Below are positions 53,133 through 61,570 of a DNA stretch of 64,000 bases, piece after piece. The notes beneath the pieces were generated by a model. It saw only the letters and a list, made by a program, of their open reading frames with translations, did not search any database and was not told where the DNA came from. A program made the translations under genes and the position numbers. Numbering within the stretch: the stretch's first letter is position 1; each line of letters starts with the position of its first letter. Source of the DNA: Mariniphaga sediminis (GTDB taxonomy: Bacteria; Bacteroidota; Bacteroidia; Bacteroidales; Prolixibacteraceae); the NCBI RefSeq assembly GCF_003573545.1, contig NZ_QWET01000019.1:24038-88037 (forward strand), given 5' to 3'.

Positions 53133-54821
53133 ATGAAGACAAATAAAAAATACAAAATTTTCATCGTTCTTTTGATGGTGTTTTTTACATCCTGTAATGA
53201 GGCAGACTTCCTGAAAGAAGAGGCAAAAGACTTTTTAACCCCTTCCAATGCCTATGTAACAAATAATGACTTTCAAACTTCTTTGAATTATCTTTATACA
53301 ATTGTAAGGGAAAGATATTATGGGAGAGAATCAAATTATTCCCATATGATGATGATGCGAAACGGAACGGATATGTGGTATGATGCACGTGTCTCATCAG
53401 GTATTAGTAGATGGGGACATTATGACGTAAACATGGCGACTGATAGTAGGGTTCCATTGAATGAATGGAGAGACTGGTATAAATTGATAAGTGAAGTCAA
53501 TACCATAATAGCGAGCATAGATGGTTCTGAATTGTCAGAAGACGAGGCGAACCAAGTTGAAGCTGAAGCAAGGTTTTTCAGGGGCTTTGCATACAGGCAT
53601 CTGGTTTACCTTTTTGGAGGGGTGCCGTTAATCACAGAACAAATTACTTCCCCAGAAACTGATTTTACAAGGGCCACAAAGGATCAAATATTGACTCAGA
53701 TTATTGATGACCTGGAATATGCTTCTGCAAACCTACCGGAGCTTAATGAAGTTTCCCAGGATGGCAGGATTTCGAATCTTGTGGCATTGCATTACCTGGC
53801 AGAAACTTATATTAGTGAGGGTGAAGATGACAAAGCCATAACAGCTCTGACTACCGTAATAGACAATCCGAATACAGCGCTTATGAAAGAAAGGTTTGGT
53901 TCTCGTAAATCGAGGGAGCCAGGCGATGTGTACTGGGATTTGTTTAGAAGAGGGAATCAAAATAGAAGTGCAGGAAATATTGAAGCCATTTGGGTTGCTC
54001 AAATGGAGACCGATTTGCCCGGTGGATTTCTTGTTACAACCGCTACAACTTATAATCATGCATTTGAACGATTTTTTATACCTGCTATTTGGACGCTTAA
54101 TGATCCAGATGGTATACTTGGGGTAAGAGGTTATGAAGGAGATGATAATGTTGGAAGTGCGGGAGTTTCTCTGGCTATGCCGACCGACTACCTTATTAAT
54201 CAAATATGGGAAAGTGATTTTAATAATGACATCAGGAATGCTCCACATAATATAGTCAGGGACTTTATTTATTCCAATCCGGAATCCGCATATTATGGAA
54301 AAAGCGGACTGGAATATCCAGGTTCGGTTATACTTGCCCAGGATTGGAGATGGTATCCCTGGTTTGTGAAAGCTACCACTCCTGAAAACCACCCTGATGA
54401 ATTATATATTGACAAATCAAACTATGTTTTGAGCTCTTTTGCGGGTTCTACATATAGAGAGTCATATATTCTGAGATTGGCAGAGTGTTATCTGCTTCGG
54501 GCTGAAGCCTACTTGAATAAAGGGTTAAAAGACAAAGCGGCTGATGATATTAATGAAGTTAGACAGAGGGCTAATGCCACGCCTGTTAACGCAGGAGATG
54601 TAACCATAGAATATATACTTGATGAAAGAGCAAGGGAGTTGGTTTTGGAAACACCGAGGAGGTTAACTCTAATGAGATTAGGTTTACTGATTAGTAGGGT
54701 AAAGGAATATAATTTCTGGAATGCAGATGATATTCAGGATCATCATAGTCTTTGGCCTATTCCAAACAGTGAAATAGAGGCGAATATTAATGCTAATTTG
54801 GAACAAAATCCAGGGTATTAA
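53133..54821 (+). CDS. SusD/RagB-family nutrient-binding outer-membrane lipoprotein
   Basis: A 562-residue lipoprotein: lipobox MVFFTSC, C21. SusD features are the N-terminal FLTPSNAYVTNNDFQTSLN segment, TPR-like helices (EAEARFFRGFAYRHLVYLFGGVPL) and the C-terminal SusD block (YILRLAECYLLRAEAYLNKG, then INEVRQRANATP and ILDERARELVLETPRRLTLMR). It starts 25 bases after susC and forms the lid of the transporter. Confidence 0.95.
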   Translation: MKTNKKYKIFIVLLMVFFTSCNEADFLKEEAKDFLTPSNAYVTNNDFQTSLNYLYTIVRERYYGRESNYSHMMMMRNGTDMWYDARVSSGISRWGHYDVNMATDSRVPLNEWRDWYKLISEVNTIIASIDGSELSEDEANQVEAEARFFRGFAYRHLVYLFGGVPLITEQITSPETDFTRATKDQILTQIIDDLEYASANLPELNEVSQDGRISNLVALHYLAETYISEGEDDKAITALTTVIDNPNTALMKERFGSRKSREPGDVYWDLFRRGNQNRSAGNIEAIWVAQMETDLPGGFLVTTATTYNHAFERFFIPAIWTLNDPDGILGVRGYEGDDNVGSAGVSLAMPTDYLINQIWESDFNNDIRNAPHNIVRDFIYSNPESAYYGKSGLEYPGSVILAQDWRWYPWFVKATTPENHPDELYIDKSNYVLSSFAGSTYRESYILRLAECYLLRAEAYLNKGLKDKAADDINEVRQRANATPVNAGDVTIEYILDERARELVLETPRRLTLMRLGLLISRVKEYNFWNADDIQDHHSLWPIPNSEIEANINANLEQNPGY

Positions 54822-55459
54822 AAGCAAAATAATTTAGCTACTGTAATCTTGATAGAATAAGATAATTGAATTAGGCATTTAAGTAATAATTGATTGATGT
54901 GGTATTTTTCATTCATATATATTTATGAATTAGGTGTTATCCCTAAACGTAACAATGTTTGAGAAAACTCCATAACTGTTTTTGTACAAAAAGACAATAT
55001 CATTGATATTATTAACAAAGTGCCTAATTCAATACCATAAATAAAACCGTTCAACTCCCTATTATGAGGCATGCGGTAAGTAATAAATAGAAGTGATTAA
55101 AACACTGAAAAGAAATGCTGCAAATAGTATTGTACAAGAAGTTGCAAGTTGACCAACAGAAGTTTATATCGATGATTGCATTTCCTGTTTCGATTTAAAG
55201 GAGTATACCCAAAGCACAATTCACAGTTGATATAGAAAACAAAGTAGGGGAAACATGGCACCATAGTTATTAGTAATACAAACTGATATGTGTTAATAGC
55301 ATCCATACTAATCCTGTTATACAGATTACTGGGATTTATGAGAGATCAGATTAATGTAATATACTGCAGCAATGACATATCGTATATTAGAAGAAATCAA
55401 TAAAGAGGTTGAAATATTAAAATAAGGGTATTGGGAAACTTGAATATTTATAGAAAAAA
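54822..55459. other. Non-coding region between susD and the glycoside hydrolase genes
   Basis: 638 AT-rich bases with no credible gene. It contains the 169-bp inverted-repeat element listed separately and a TTTTTGTACAAAAA palindrome (54979-54992). No exact -7 element precedes the next gene, so the hydrolases may be co-transcribed with susCD or have a promoter I cannot recognise. Confidence 0.45.
54865..55033. repeat. MITE-like element bounded by 13-bp inverted repeats
   Basis: ATTGAATTAGGCA at 54865-54877 and its perfect complement TGCCTAATTCAAT at 55021-55033; pairing extends three bases inward with one G-T. The interval is 169 bp, AT-rich and non-coding, and holds a related GAATTAGGTGTTATCCCTAA hairpin near 54928 plus a 14-base palindrome. 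No clear target-site duplication flanks it. It may be a small non-autonomous element or a large RNA hairpin. Confidence 0.4.
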
Positions 55460-57214
55460 ATGAAAAAAGTAATCTTTATAGTGTTTTTCTTAGTTAGAAT
55501 AAACTCTTATGCCCAGAATTTGAGTTACAGCAACACAGACAATAATTATTACCAGGAGCTTCCTAATCCAACTGCGACAATAATTGAAGGATGGCAACTC
55601 CTCAGCAATGATGTAAATGTAAGCTTTGCAGACGATAATGTAAGATACGATAAAGAAAAAGTACCTGAGATCCCATTAGTTTTTACATGGGAAGCTAAAG
55701 CATGGAAAGGGGAAAAAATTCATACACAGATACTGGTTTGGTCTAACACCGAAATATCTGAACTGAGTTGCGAGATTGGTGACCTTCATAATAAAGATGG
55801 CCACCGACTCAAAAGTGAAGATATAGAAGCCGCCTTTGTAAGGTATGTCATGGCAGATGAATATGGAGGGGGGTGCAACAGAAGGGAGCCTTCAGATTAT
55901 GATTCGTCCCTTGTTGCAGATCCAATCGATATTATAAAATCAATCCCTGTCTGCACCAATACGGTACAGCCAATTTGGTTGAGTATAAAAGTGCCAAGGG
56001 GACAACAAGCGGGGACTTATGAGGGGACAATAATTATAAATGCACTCCGTGAGTACAAATTAGATATTTCAATAAACGTTCTGGAGCATGTTTTGCCACC
56101 ACCACGCCAATGGAAATTTGATTTGGATATTTGGCAACACCCCTCCCGAATTGCCAGGATACATGGAGTAGGATTATGGAGCAAAGAACACTTCGAATTA
56201 ATGAGGCCTTATTTTACATTGTTAGCAAATGCCGGGCAAAAAGTAATTACTGCTAATATTATTGAAAAACCATGGAATCGCAAACATAAATTGTTTGAAG
56301 ATCCAAGTCTTATAAAGTGGATAAAAAAGAATGACGGAAATTGGGAATATGATTATAACCTGTTTGACCAGTATATTTCATTTATGATGGATTGTGGAAT
56401 AAACCAACGTATCAATTGTTACAGTATGATTAATTGGGATTTATATTTTACATATTATGATGAAGCTTTAGAAAATGAGATAACATTTCAGGCAGAACCC
56501 GGGACTACTGAATACAAACAATATTGGATTCCTATGCTTAAAGATTTTACTGAACACCTAAAAACAAAAGGATGGTTTGATATTACTACAATAGCGATTG
56601 ATGAACGTCCGCTTAAAAGTCTTCAGGTTGTAATATCTCTTTTAAAGCAGATTGATTCATCGTGGAAAGTTTCTTTGGCGGCAGATTCATATCATCCTGA
56701 ATTGGAAAATGACATCTACGATTACTGCCTGGCTTCATACCTGTATTTTGATGAAGATTCTTTATTAATACGAAAAAAGGAAAACAAACCGGCAACATTT
56801 TATACGGCGTGCAAAGAAAAGCACCTTGCACCATATACTTTTTCTTCTCCAGCCGAATGTACATGGTTAGGATGGTTAGCTGCAAAAAGGGGATATACAG
56901 GCTATCTTTTTTGGGCATTTAATAAATGGAACGAGAATCCATTGATTGATTCCAGATATAAATATTGGCCTTCAGGGACATGTTATCTAATTTATCCTGG
57001 TCCAAGGACCTCAATACGGTTCGAGAAAATTATTGAAGGGATACAAGATTTCGAGAAGATAAAGATATTACGTGAAGAATTCATAAATAAGGGAGAAATT
57101 GAAAAATTAAAACGGATGGACAAAGTACTAAAGGAATTTGAGATAAATAGATTGGATAGTATCCCTGCCTCAGAGATACTGGTTAAAGCTAAAATGCAAC
57201 TGAATAGCTATTAG
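55460..57214 (+). CDS. DUF4091/GH123-type glycoside hydrolase
   Basis: A 584-residue secreted protein (signal peptide ends NSYAQN). An N-terminal beta domain (about 40-215, ending LDISINVLEHVLPPP) leads to a TIM-barrel domain beginning WKFDLDIWQHPSRIA. The adjacent acidic pair D381-E382 in TTIAIDERPL matches the DE pair that GH123 beta-N-acetylgalactosaminidases use in substrate-assisted catalysis. The tail YPGPRTSIRFEKIIEGIQDFE is characteristic of DUF4091 proteins. GH123 specificity for GalNAc is known only for a few members, so the substrate is inferred. It begins the enzyme part of the locus. Confidence 0.8.
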   Translation: MKKVIFIVFFLVRINSYAQNLSYSNTDNNYYQELPNPTATIIEGWQLLSNDVNVSFADDNVRYDKEKVPEIPLVFTWEAKAWKGEKIHTQILVWSNTEISELSCEIGDLHNKDGHRLKSEDIEAAFVRYVMADEYGGGCNRREPSDYDSSLVADPIDIIKSIPVCTNTVQPIWLSIKVPRGQQAGTYEGTIIINALREYKLDISINVLEHVLPPPRQWKFDLDIWQHPSRIARIHGVGLWSKEHFELMRPYFTLLANAGQKVITANIIEKPWNRKHKLFEDPSLIKWIKKNDGNWEYDYNLFDQYISFMMDCGINQRINCYSMINWDLYFTYYDEALENEITFQAEPGTTEYKQYWIPMLKDFTEHLKTKGWFDITTIAIDERPLKSLQVVISLLKQIDSSWKVSLAADSYHPELENDIYDYCLASYLYFDEDSLLIRKKENKPATFYTACKEKHLAPYTFSSPAECTWLGWLAAKRGYTGYLFWAFNKWNENPLIDSRYKYWPSGTCYLIYPGPRTSIRFEKIIEGIQDFEKIKILREEFINKGEIEKLKRMDKVLKEFEINRLDSIPASEILVKAKMQLNSY

Positions 57215-57274
57215 ACGACAAATAAATCTTGAGAGCTAAAATTCGAATAAAGTTGAACATAGTATAAAGATGAT

Positions 57275-59524
57275 ATGAAAAGACGAAATTTTGTAAAAAA
57301 AATGAGTACTGGAGGAGGAGCGTTATTTACTGGGATGAACCTGCTAGGGATGGAAAAGGAAGGTTTCGAGGGGAATATTAGGAAAAATTTGGTTCCCGAA
57401 GGTAATATTGGAAAATCATCAACTTCTTGCCACCTTAAACAGTATATGGGTAAACCGACTGTATTCATTAATGATGAGCCATGTTTTCCGACAGCATACT
57501 TATCACATTTTCCGCAACAGTTCAGATACAAAAATATGTATGAACACGGGACTAAAATTTTTGGATGTTATGTTTCTTTGGGAGATAGATTTCCAGGATT
57601 CTATAAAAACCAAAAGGTAAGACTTAATAAGCATAATATATGGATTGCCCCGGGAAAAATTGACTTTGATATTATGGACGCTAGCATCAATGAAATTTTG
57701 GAAGTAGCTCCCGATGCTTATATTCTTCCTCGGATAAGTTGTAATAGTCCAAGTTGGTGGGATAGCTTCCATCCTGCAGATACATGCAGGACATACGAAA
57801 CAGGATTACCTCAGTGCCAATCTTTTTCATCTCAGATATGGAGGGAAGAAACCGCGGAAGTATTACGTAAAATTGTTCAGCATGTATATCGATCGACCTA
57901 TGCTGACAGATTTATAGGAATGCATATATGTGTTGGAGAGACAAATGAATCTGTACACCTCGGTTGGCTCGGAGATACCGACTATAGTATTGTTGCGGAG
58001 GCCCGATTTAAGGAATGGTTATTGCAAAAATACAATAACGATAAAGAATTAATCCAAAACTATTTTGGTAAACCCATCGAACAAATAAGTATCCCATTAC
58101 CCGTGGAGAGAGAAAAACCTGAATTCGGTAATTTTTTTGATCCAGAAAAGTCCAGGCTGAATATTGATTATCGTTTTTTCAGGTGCGACGAAATTATAGA
58201 TAGCATTGAATTCCTTTGTCGGGCAGTAAAAGAAGAAAGCCATGGAAACCTGCTTACAGGTACGTTTTATGGGCACACTTTTACGCAGTGGCTGGATCAT
58301 ATGAATTTTTCTCGATTCCTTAAATCCCCTTATGTTGATTTTTTTACATCAACGACTTTTGGGACAGAAATTGATTCAATAAAAAAAGCAAATAAACTTT
58401 TTTATAATGAAGGGGACGAGAAAACATGTTTAGGGAAATGGATTTCAGAGATGAGACCTGAGATTGACCCATACCATGTATATGATTTACCCGTATGGAA
58501 ACGTCCGGGAACATTGGATCAAACTCTGGAACATCTCAAGTCTGAATTTACACATGCCATATGTACAGGTACAACCCTTTATTGGTATGACTTGTGGGGG
58601 GGATGGTATGACCATGAAAGAATATTGAAATTTTTCAGTGAAGCACAAAAAGTTGCAGATGAAAGTATCCATAAATCAGGTGATTCATTAGCAGAGGTAT
58701 GTGTGATCGTTGACGAGAAATCAATTCCGTATTTTGCCCCTTTAAAAAGGCAGCGGGTAAGTAATATACCATGGTTGAACTACCAAAAAGCACAAATTGA
58801 TAAAATAGGTACCCCTTATGATATTTATTTATTGGAAGACCTTAAGGATTTAGATATCTCGAGATACAAAATGATGATATTTTTCAATTCGTTTGTGCTC
58901 TCCTCCCAAGATAGGGACCTAATATCCAGGAAATGTATGTCAGGTGGCAGAACGTTGTTATGGCTTTATGCTCCTGGGCTAATAGACGATGAAATTTCTG
59001 TGGATAACGTATCCTCCCTGGTTGGAATGCAACTGGGATATGAAGAAAAAAGAGAAGCTTCAGACATTATCATAGACCTTCCAACCGGGAAATTGAAATA
59101 TAAAGGTAGTGCAGCCTCCCCTTTTATATACATAAAAAGTGGTGGGGCTAGCAATATCTATGGACACACTAATGACGGGTTTGCAATATTTGGAGAAAAT
59201 AGAATGAAAGACTATTCAAATATTCTTGCCTGCTATCCAACCCTGCCTTGGCAGGCAATACAACATTTTGCCTTAGAAGCAGGTGTGAATATTTATAATA
59301 ATAATGGGGATGTCCTTTATTGCAATCAAAGCTATTTATCAATTAAGGCATCCAGCCCTGGCAAAAAAATAATCTCCCTGCCATTTCAAGCAAGCCTTAT
59401 TGAATTAATGGTTCCTAATAAAGGATATGGATCAGGGGAAAGGATTACATTAAAACCAGATAAAACTTTTGAAATTGAATTTTCTTCATCTGGAGAAACT
59501 AGGTTTTTTCGGTTTGACAATTAA
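57275..59524 (+). CDS. GH42-like clan GH-A glycoside hydrolase (paralogue 1, Tat-like signal)
   Basis: A 749-residue protein resembling the GH42 beta-galactosidase fold: TIM barrel (about 60-440) followed by a trimerisation-like alpha/beta domain (about 465-620) and a small beta domain. Aligned with the next gene, two glutamates are shared: E225 in VGETNES (acid/base candidate) and E392 in KWISEMR (nucleophile candidate). Other shared blocks are NSPSWWD/DPPLWWE and YDLWGGWYDHE. The N-terminus MKRRNFVKKMSTGGGA has a twin-arginine pattern. Substrate is unknown; several newer families (GH164, GH165) share this layout. Confidence 0.75.
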   Translation: MKRRNFVKKMSTGGGALFTGMNLLGMEKEGFEGNIRKNLVPEGNIGKSSTSCHLKQYMGKPTVFINDEPCFPTAYLSHFPQQFRYKNMYEHGTKIFGCYVSLGDRFPGFYKNQKVRLNKHNIWIAPGKIDFDIMDASINEILEVAPDAYILPRISCNSPSWWDSFHPADTCRTYETGLPQCQSFSSQIWREETAEVLRKIVQHVYRSTYADRFIGMHICVGETNESVHLGWLGDTDYSIVAEARFKEWLLQKYNNDKELIQNYFGKPIEQISIPLPVEREKPEFGNFFDPEKSRLNIDYRFFRCDEIIDSIEFLCRAVKEESHGNLLTGTFYGHTFTQWLDHMNFSRFLKSPYVDFFTSTTFGTEIDSIKKANKLFYNEGDEKTCLGKWISEMRPEIDPYHVYDLPVWKRPGTLDQTLEHLKSEFTHAICTGTTLYWYDLWGGWYDHERILKFFSEAQKVADESIHKSGDSLAEVCVIVDEKSIPYFAPLKRQRVSNIPWLNYQKAQIDKIGTPYDIYLLEDLKDLDISRYKMMIFFNSFVLSSQDRDLISRKCMSGGRTLLWLYAPGLIDDEISVDNVSSLVGMQLGYEEKREASDIIIDLPTGKLKYKGSAASPFIYIKSGGASNIYGHTNDGFAIFGENRMKDYSNILACYPTLPWQAIQHFALEAGVNIYNNNGDVLYCNQSYLSIKASSPGKKIISLPFQASLIELMVPNKGYGSGERITLKPDKTFEIEFSSSGETRFFRFDN

Positions 59525-59606
59525 AAACTAAACGCAACTCCTGTCTATGTAGAGATGATGGAATTATTTTCAATTTTTATTTTAAAATAATACTTTAAAA
59601 AAATAA

Positions 59607-61559
59607 ATGAAGAAGTTTTATTTCAGTGAAGTTCTTATTGTTTTGTTATTTGCTTGTAGCTTATCCCATGCTCAAAATAAAACAGAAGTAAAGCAAATAG
59701 CTGGTGTCCCTGCATTGTTTATTAATGAACAACTTTATTCTCCGTTTGCATACATGTCATATTTGGGGGAGCAGAAGTATTATAAAGAGATAGCCGAAAC
59801 CGGCATTCATCTTTATTGTTTCCCGGCCTATCTGGGTGATAGAGGAATTAATTCGGTATCAGGGATTGGTACTTTCCGCACTCCTGTTTGGACAGGAGAG
59901 AATCAATACGACTTTTCAAGTATAAAAACAGATTTTGAGAAAATTATAAAAGTTGATCCGCAAGCTAAAGTTATTATCAGGATTTATCTCGATCCTCCCC
60001 TTTGGTGGGAAGAACTGAATCCTGATGCTTCCTGTCAACTTGCCGATGGAAGTACTTTCAGACAATGTTTTTCATCTGAAAAATGGCAAAGAGAAACAGG
60101 AGAGATTTTGAAGAGTTGCATTAATTGGCTGTCAGGTTCTGTTTATGCCAAGTACCTGGTTGGAATACACGTTGCAGCGGGTTTTACTGAGGAGTGGTTT
60201 TACCATCCCAAACAGTATGATGACAGAAACCCAGTTCGTTTTAATGCATTTCGGAAATGGCTAAGAAACAAATATAATGATGATGAGTTAGCTTTTCAGG
60301 GATCGTGGGGAGATAGTCTGGTTTCCTTTAGCACCGCACAACCTGGAAATATTAGTGAAAGCAGAACTCACAGATGGAGGAATCCGGAGCGGGAACAAAA
60401 GGTGATTGATACATATCAGTTTCATTCAGAAACCTTGGTAGATAATATCATACATTTTTGTAAAATAGTAAAAGAGACAAGTAATGGAACGCTTTTAACC
60501 GGTGCTTTTTATGGTTATCACTATTATGTTACTGATCCGAGAAGAGGACATGGTGCTTTAGGTAAATTACTGAAATGTAAATCCCTCGACTACCTCTCCA
60601 GTCCAAACGTTTATAACCGGGTTATTGGCGAAGACTGGCCACCCATGGTAGCAATACAATCAGTGCAACTGCATGGAAAGTTATGGCTTGCTGAAAATGA
60701 TACACGCACAAGTATTACTACTTTGCTAAAAGACAGGGCTCCGGAAGTAGCTCCTCCCGGACAGTATGAAAGCGGGGTGTGGCTGGGGCCGGAGGATATG
60801 GAAACCTCAACATCGTTTTTATGGAAGAATGCAGGAAGGATGCTTGCCCAAGGTTACGGAGGCTGGTGGTTCGATATGTGGGGAGGTTGGTTTAGTAGTC
60901 CTGAATTACTTAAGGTTATCCAAAAAACAAATGAATTTTATTCCTTATTTCCTATGGAAGAGGGAAAACAGATGCAATCTCAGGTATGTGTAATGGTTGA
61001 TGAACAACTTTGCTTTTGGGATGCAAGTTACGGACAACTTGCAGAACAGATTCTTTCAAATCGGTACCTGTTGGCAAAAACCGGCACCCCTTACGATCTT
61101 TTCCTACGCACTGATGTGGAAAGCATTCCTGCTAATCAGTATAAGGTTATATGGCTCATGGGATTTCTTGAACTGACTGCAGAAGAAAGAGAAAGAATTC
61201 ATAACTGGCAGGACAAAGGAATTGTTGTAATCTGGACAGATAATGAAGGGACATATGTTTTTAATAAAAAGAATGATTCCAGGGAAAAGGATGTTATTAC
61301 TTTATCCGATTCCCAGTTGCGCAAAATTTTTGAAGATGCAGGTGTCCATATCTATATCCGTTCCGGCGATGTATTTTATATTGGAAGGAATTGGCTTTGT
61401 ATTCATTCAGTCTTTGGTGGAGAAAAAAAGATACGTTTGCCATTTGCCGCACAGGTTATAAACCCCACGGATAATATTGTGATGTCAGACTCTACTAAAA
61501 CAATTAAAATTAATATGGACGGAAAATCAACCATTATATTAAGAGTAAATCCATTGTAA
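59607..61559 (+). CDS. GH42-like clan GH-A glycoside hydrolase (paralogue 2, Sec signal)
   Basis: A 650-residue paralogue of the preceding protein, about 100 residues shorter, with an ordinary Sec signal peptide (ACSLSHAQ). The barrel keeps WWEELNPDAS, FRQCFSSEKW, E196 in AGFTEEW and E363 in LWLAEND at positions equal to E225 and E392 of its neighbour, then GGWWFDMWGGWFSSPE. The alpha/beta domain follows (VCVMVDEQLCFW, KTGTPYDLFLRTDV) and ends INMDGKSTIIL. Two divergent copies in one locus suggest two linkages of one glycan. Family number is uncertain. Confidence 0.75.
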   Translation: MKKFYFSEVLIVLLFACSLSHAQNKTEVKQIAGVPALFINEQLYSPFAYMSYLGEQKYYKEIAETGIHLYCFPAYLGDRGINSVSGIGTFRTPVWTGENQYDFSSIKTDFEKIIKVDPQAKVIIRIYLDPPLWWEELNPDASCQLADGSTFRQCFSSEKWQRETGEILKSCINWLSGSVYAKYLVGIHVAAGFTEEWFYHPKQYDDRNPVRFNAFRKWLRNKYNDDELAFQGSWGDSLVSFSTAQPGNISESRTHRWRNPEREQKVIDTYQFHSETLVDNIIHFCKIVKETSNGTLLTGAFYGYHYYVTDPRRGHGALGKLLKCKSLDYLSSPNVYNRVIGEDWPPMVAIQSVQLHGKLWLAENDTRTSITTLLKDRAPEVAPPGQYESGVWLGPEDMETSTSFLWKNAGRMLAQGYGGWWFDMWGGWFSSPELLKVIQKTNEFYSLFPMEEGKQMQSQVCVMVDEQLCFWDASYGQLAEQILSNRYLLAKTGTPYDLFLRTDVESIPANQYKVIWLMGFLELTAEERERIHNWQDKGIVVIWTDNEGTYVFNKKNDSREKDVITLSDSQLRKIFEDAGVHIYIRSGDVFYIGRNWLCIHSVFGGEKKIRLPFAAQVINPTDNIVMSDSTKTIKINMDGKSTIILRVNPL

Positions 61560-61570
61560 AAAATAAAAAG

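Noticed and set aside
53733..54392. 219-codon open frame on the minus strand
   Set aside because: Antisense to susD.
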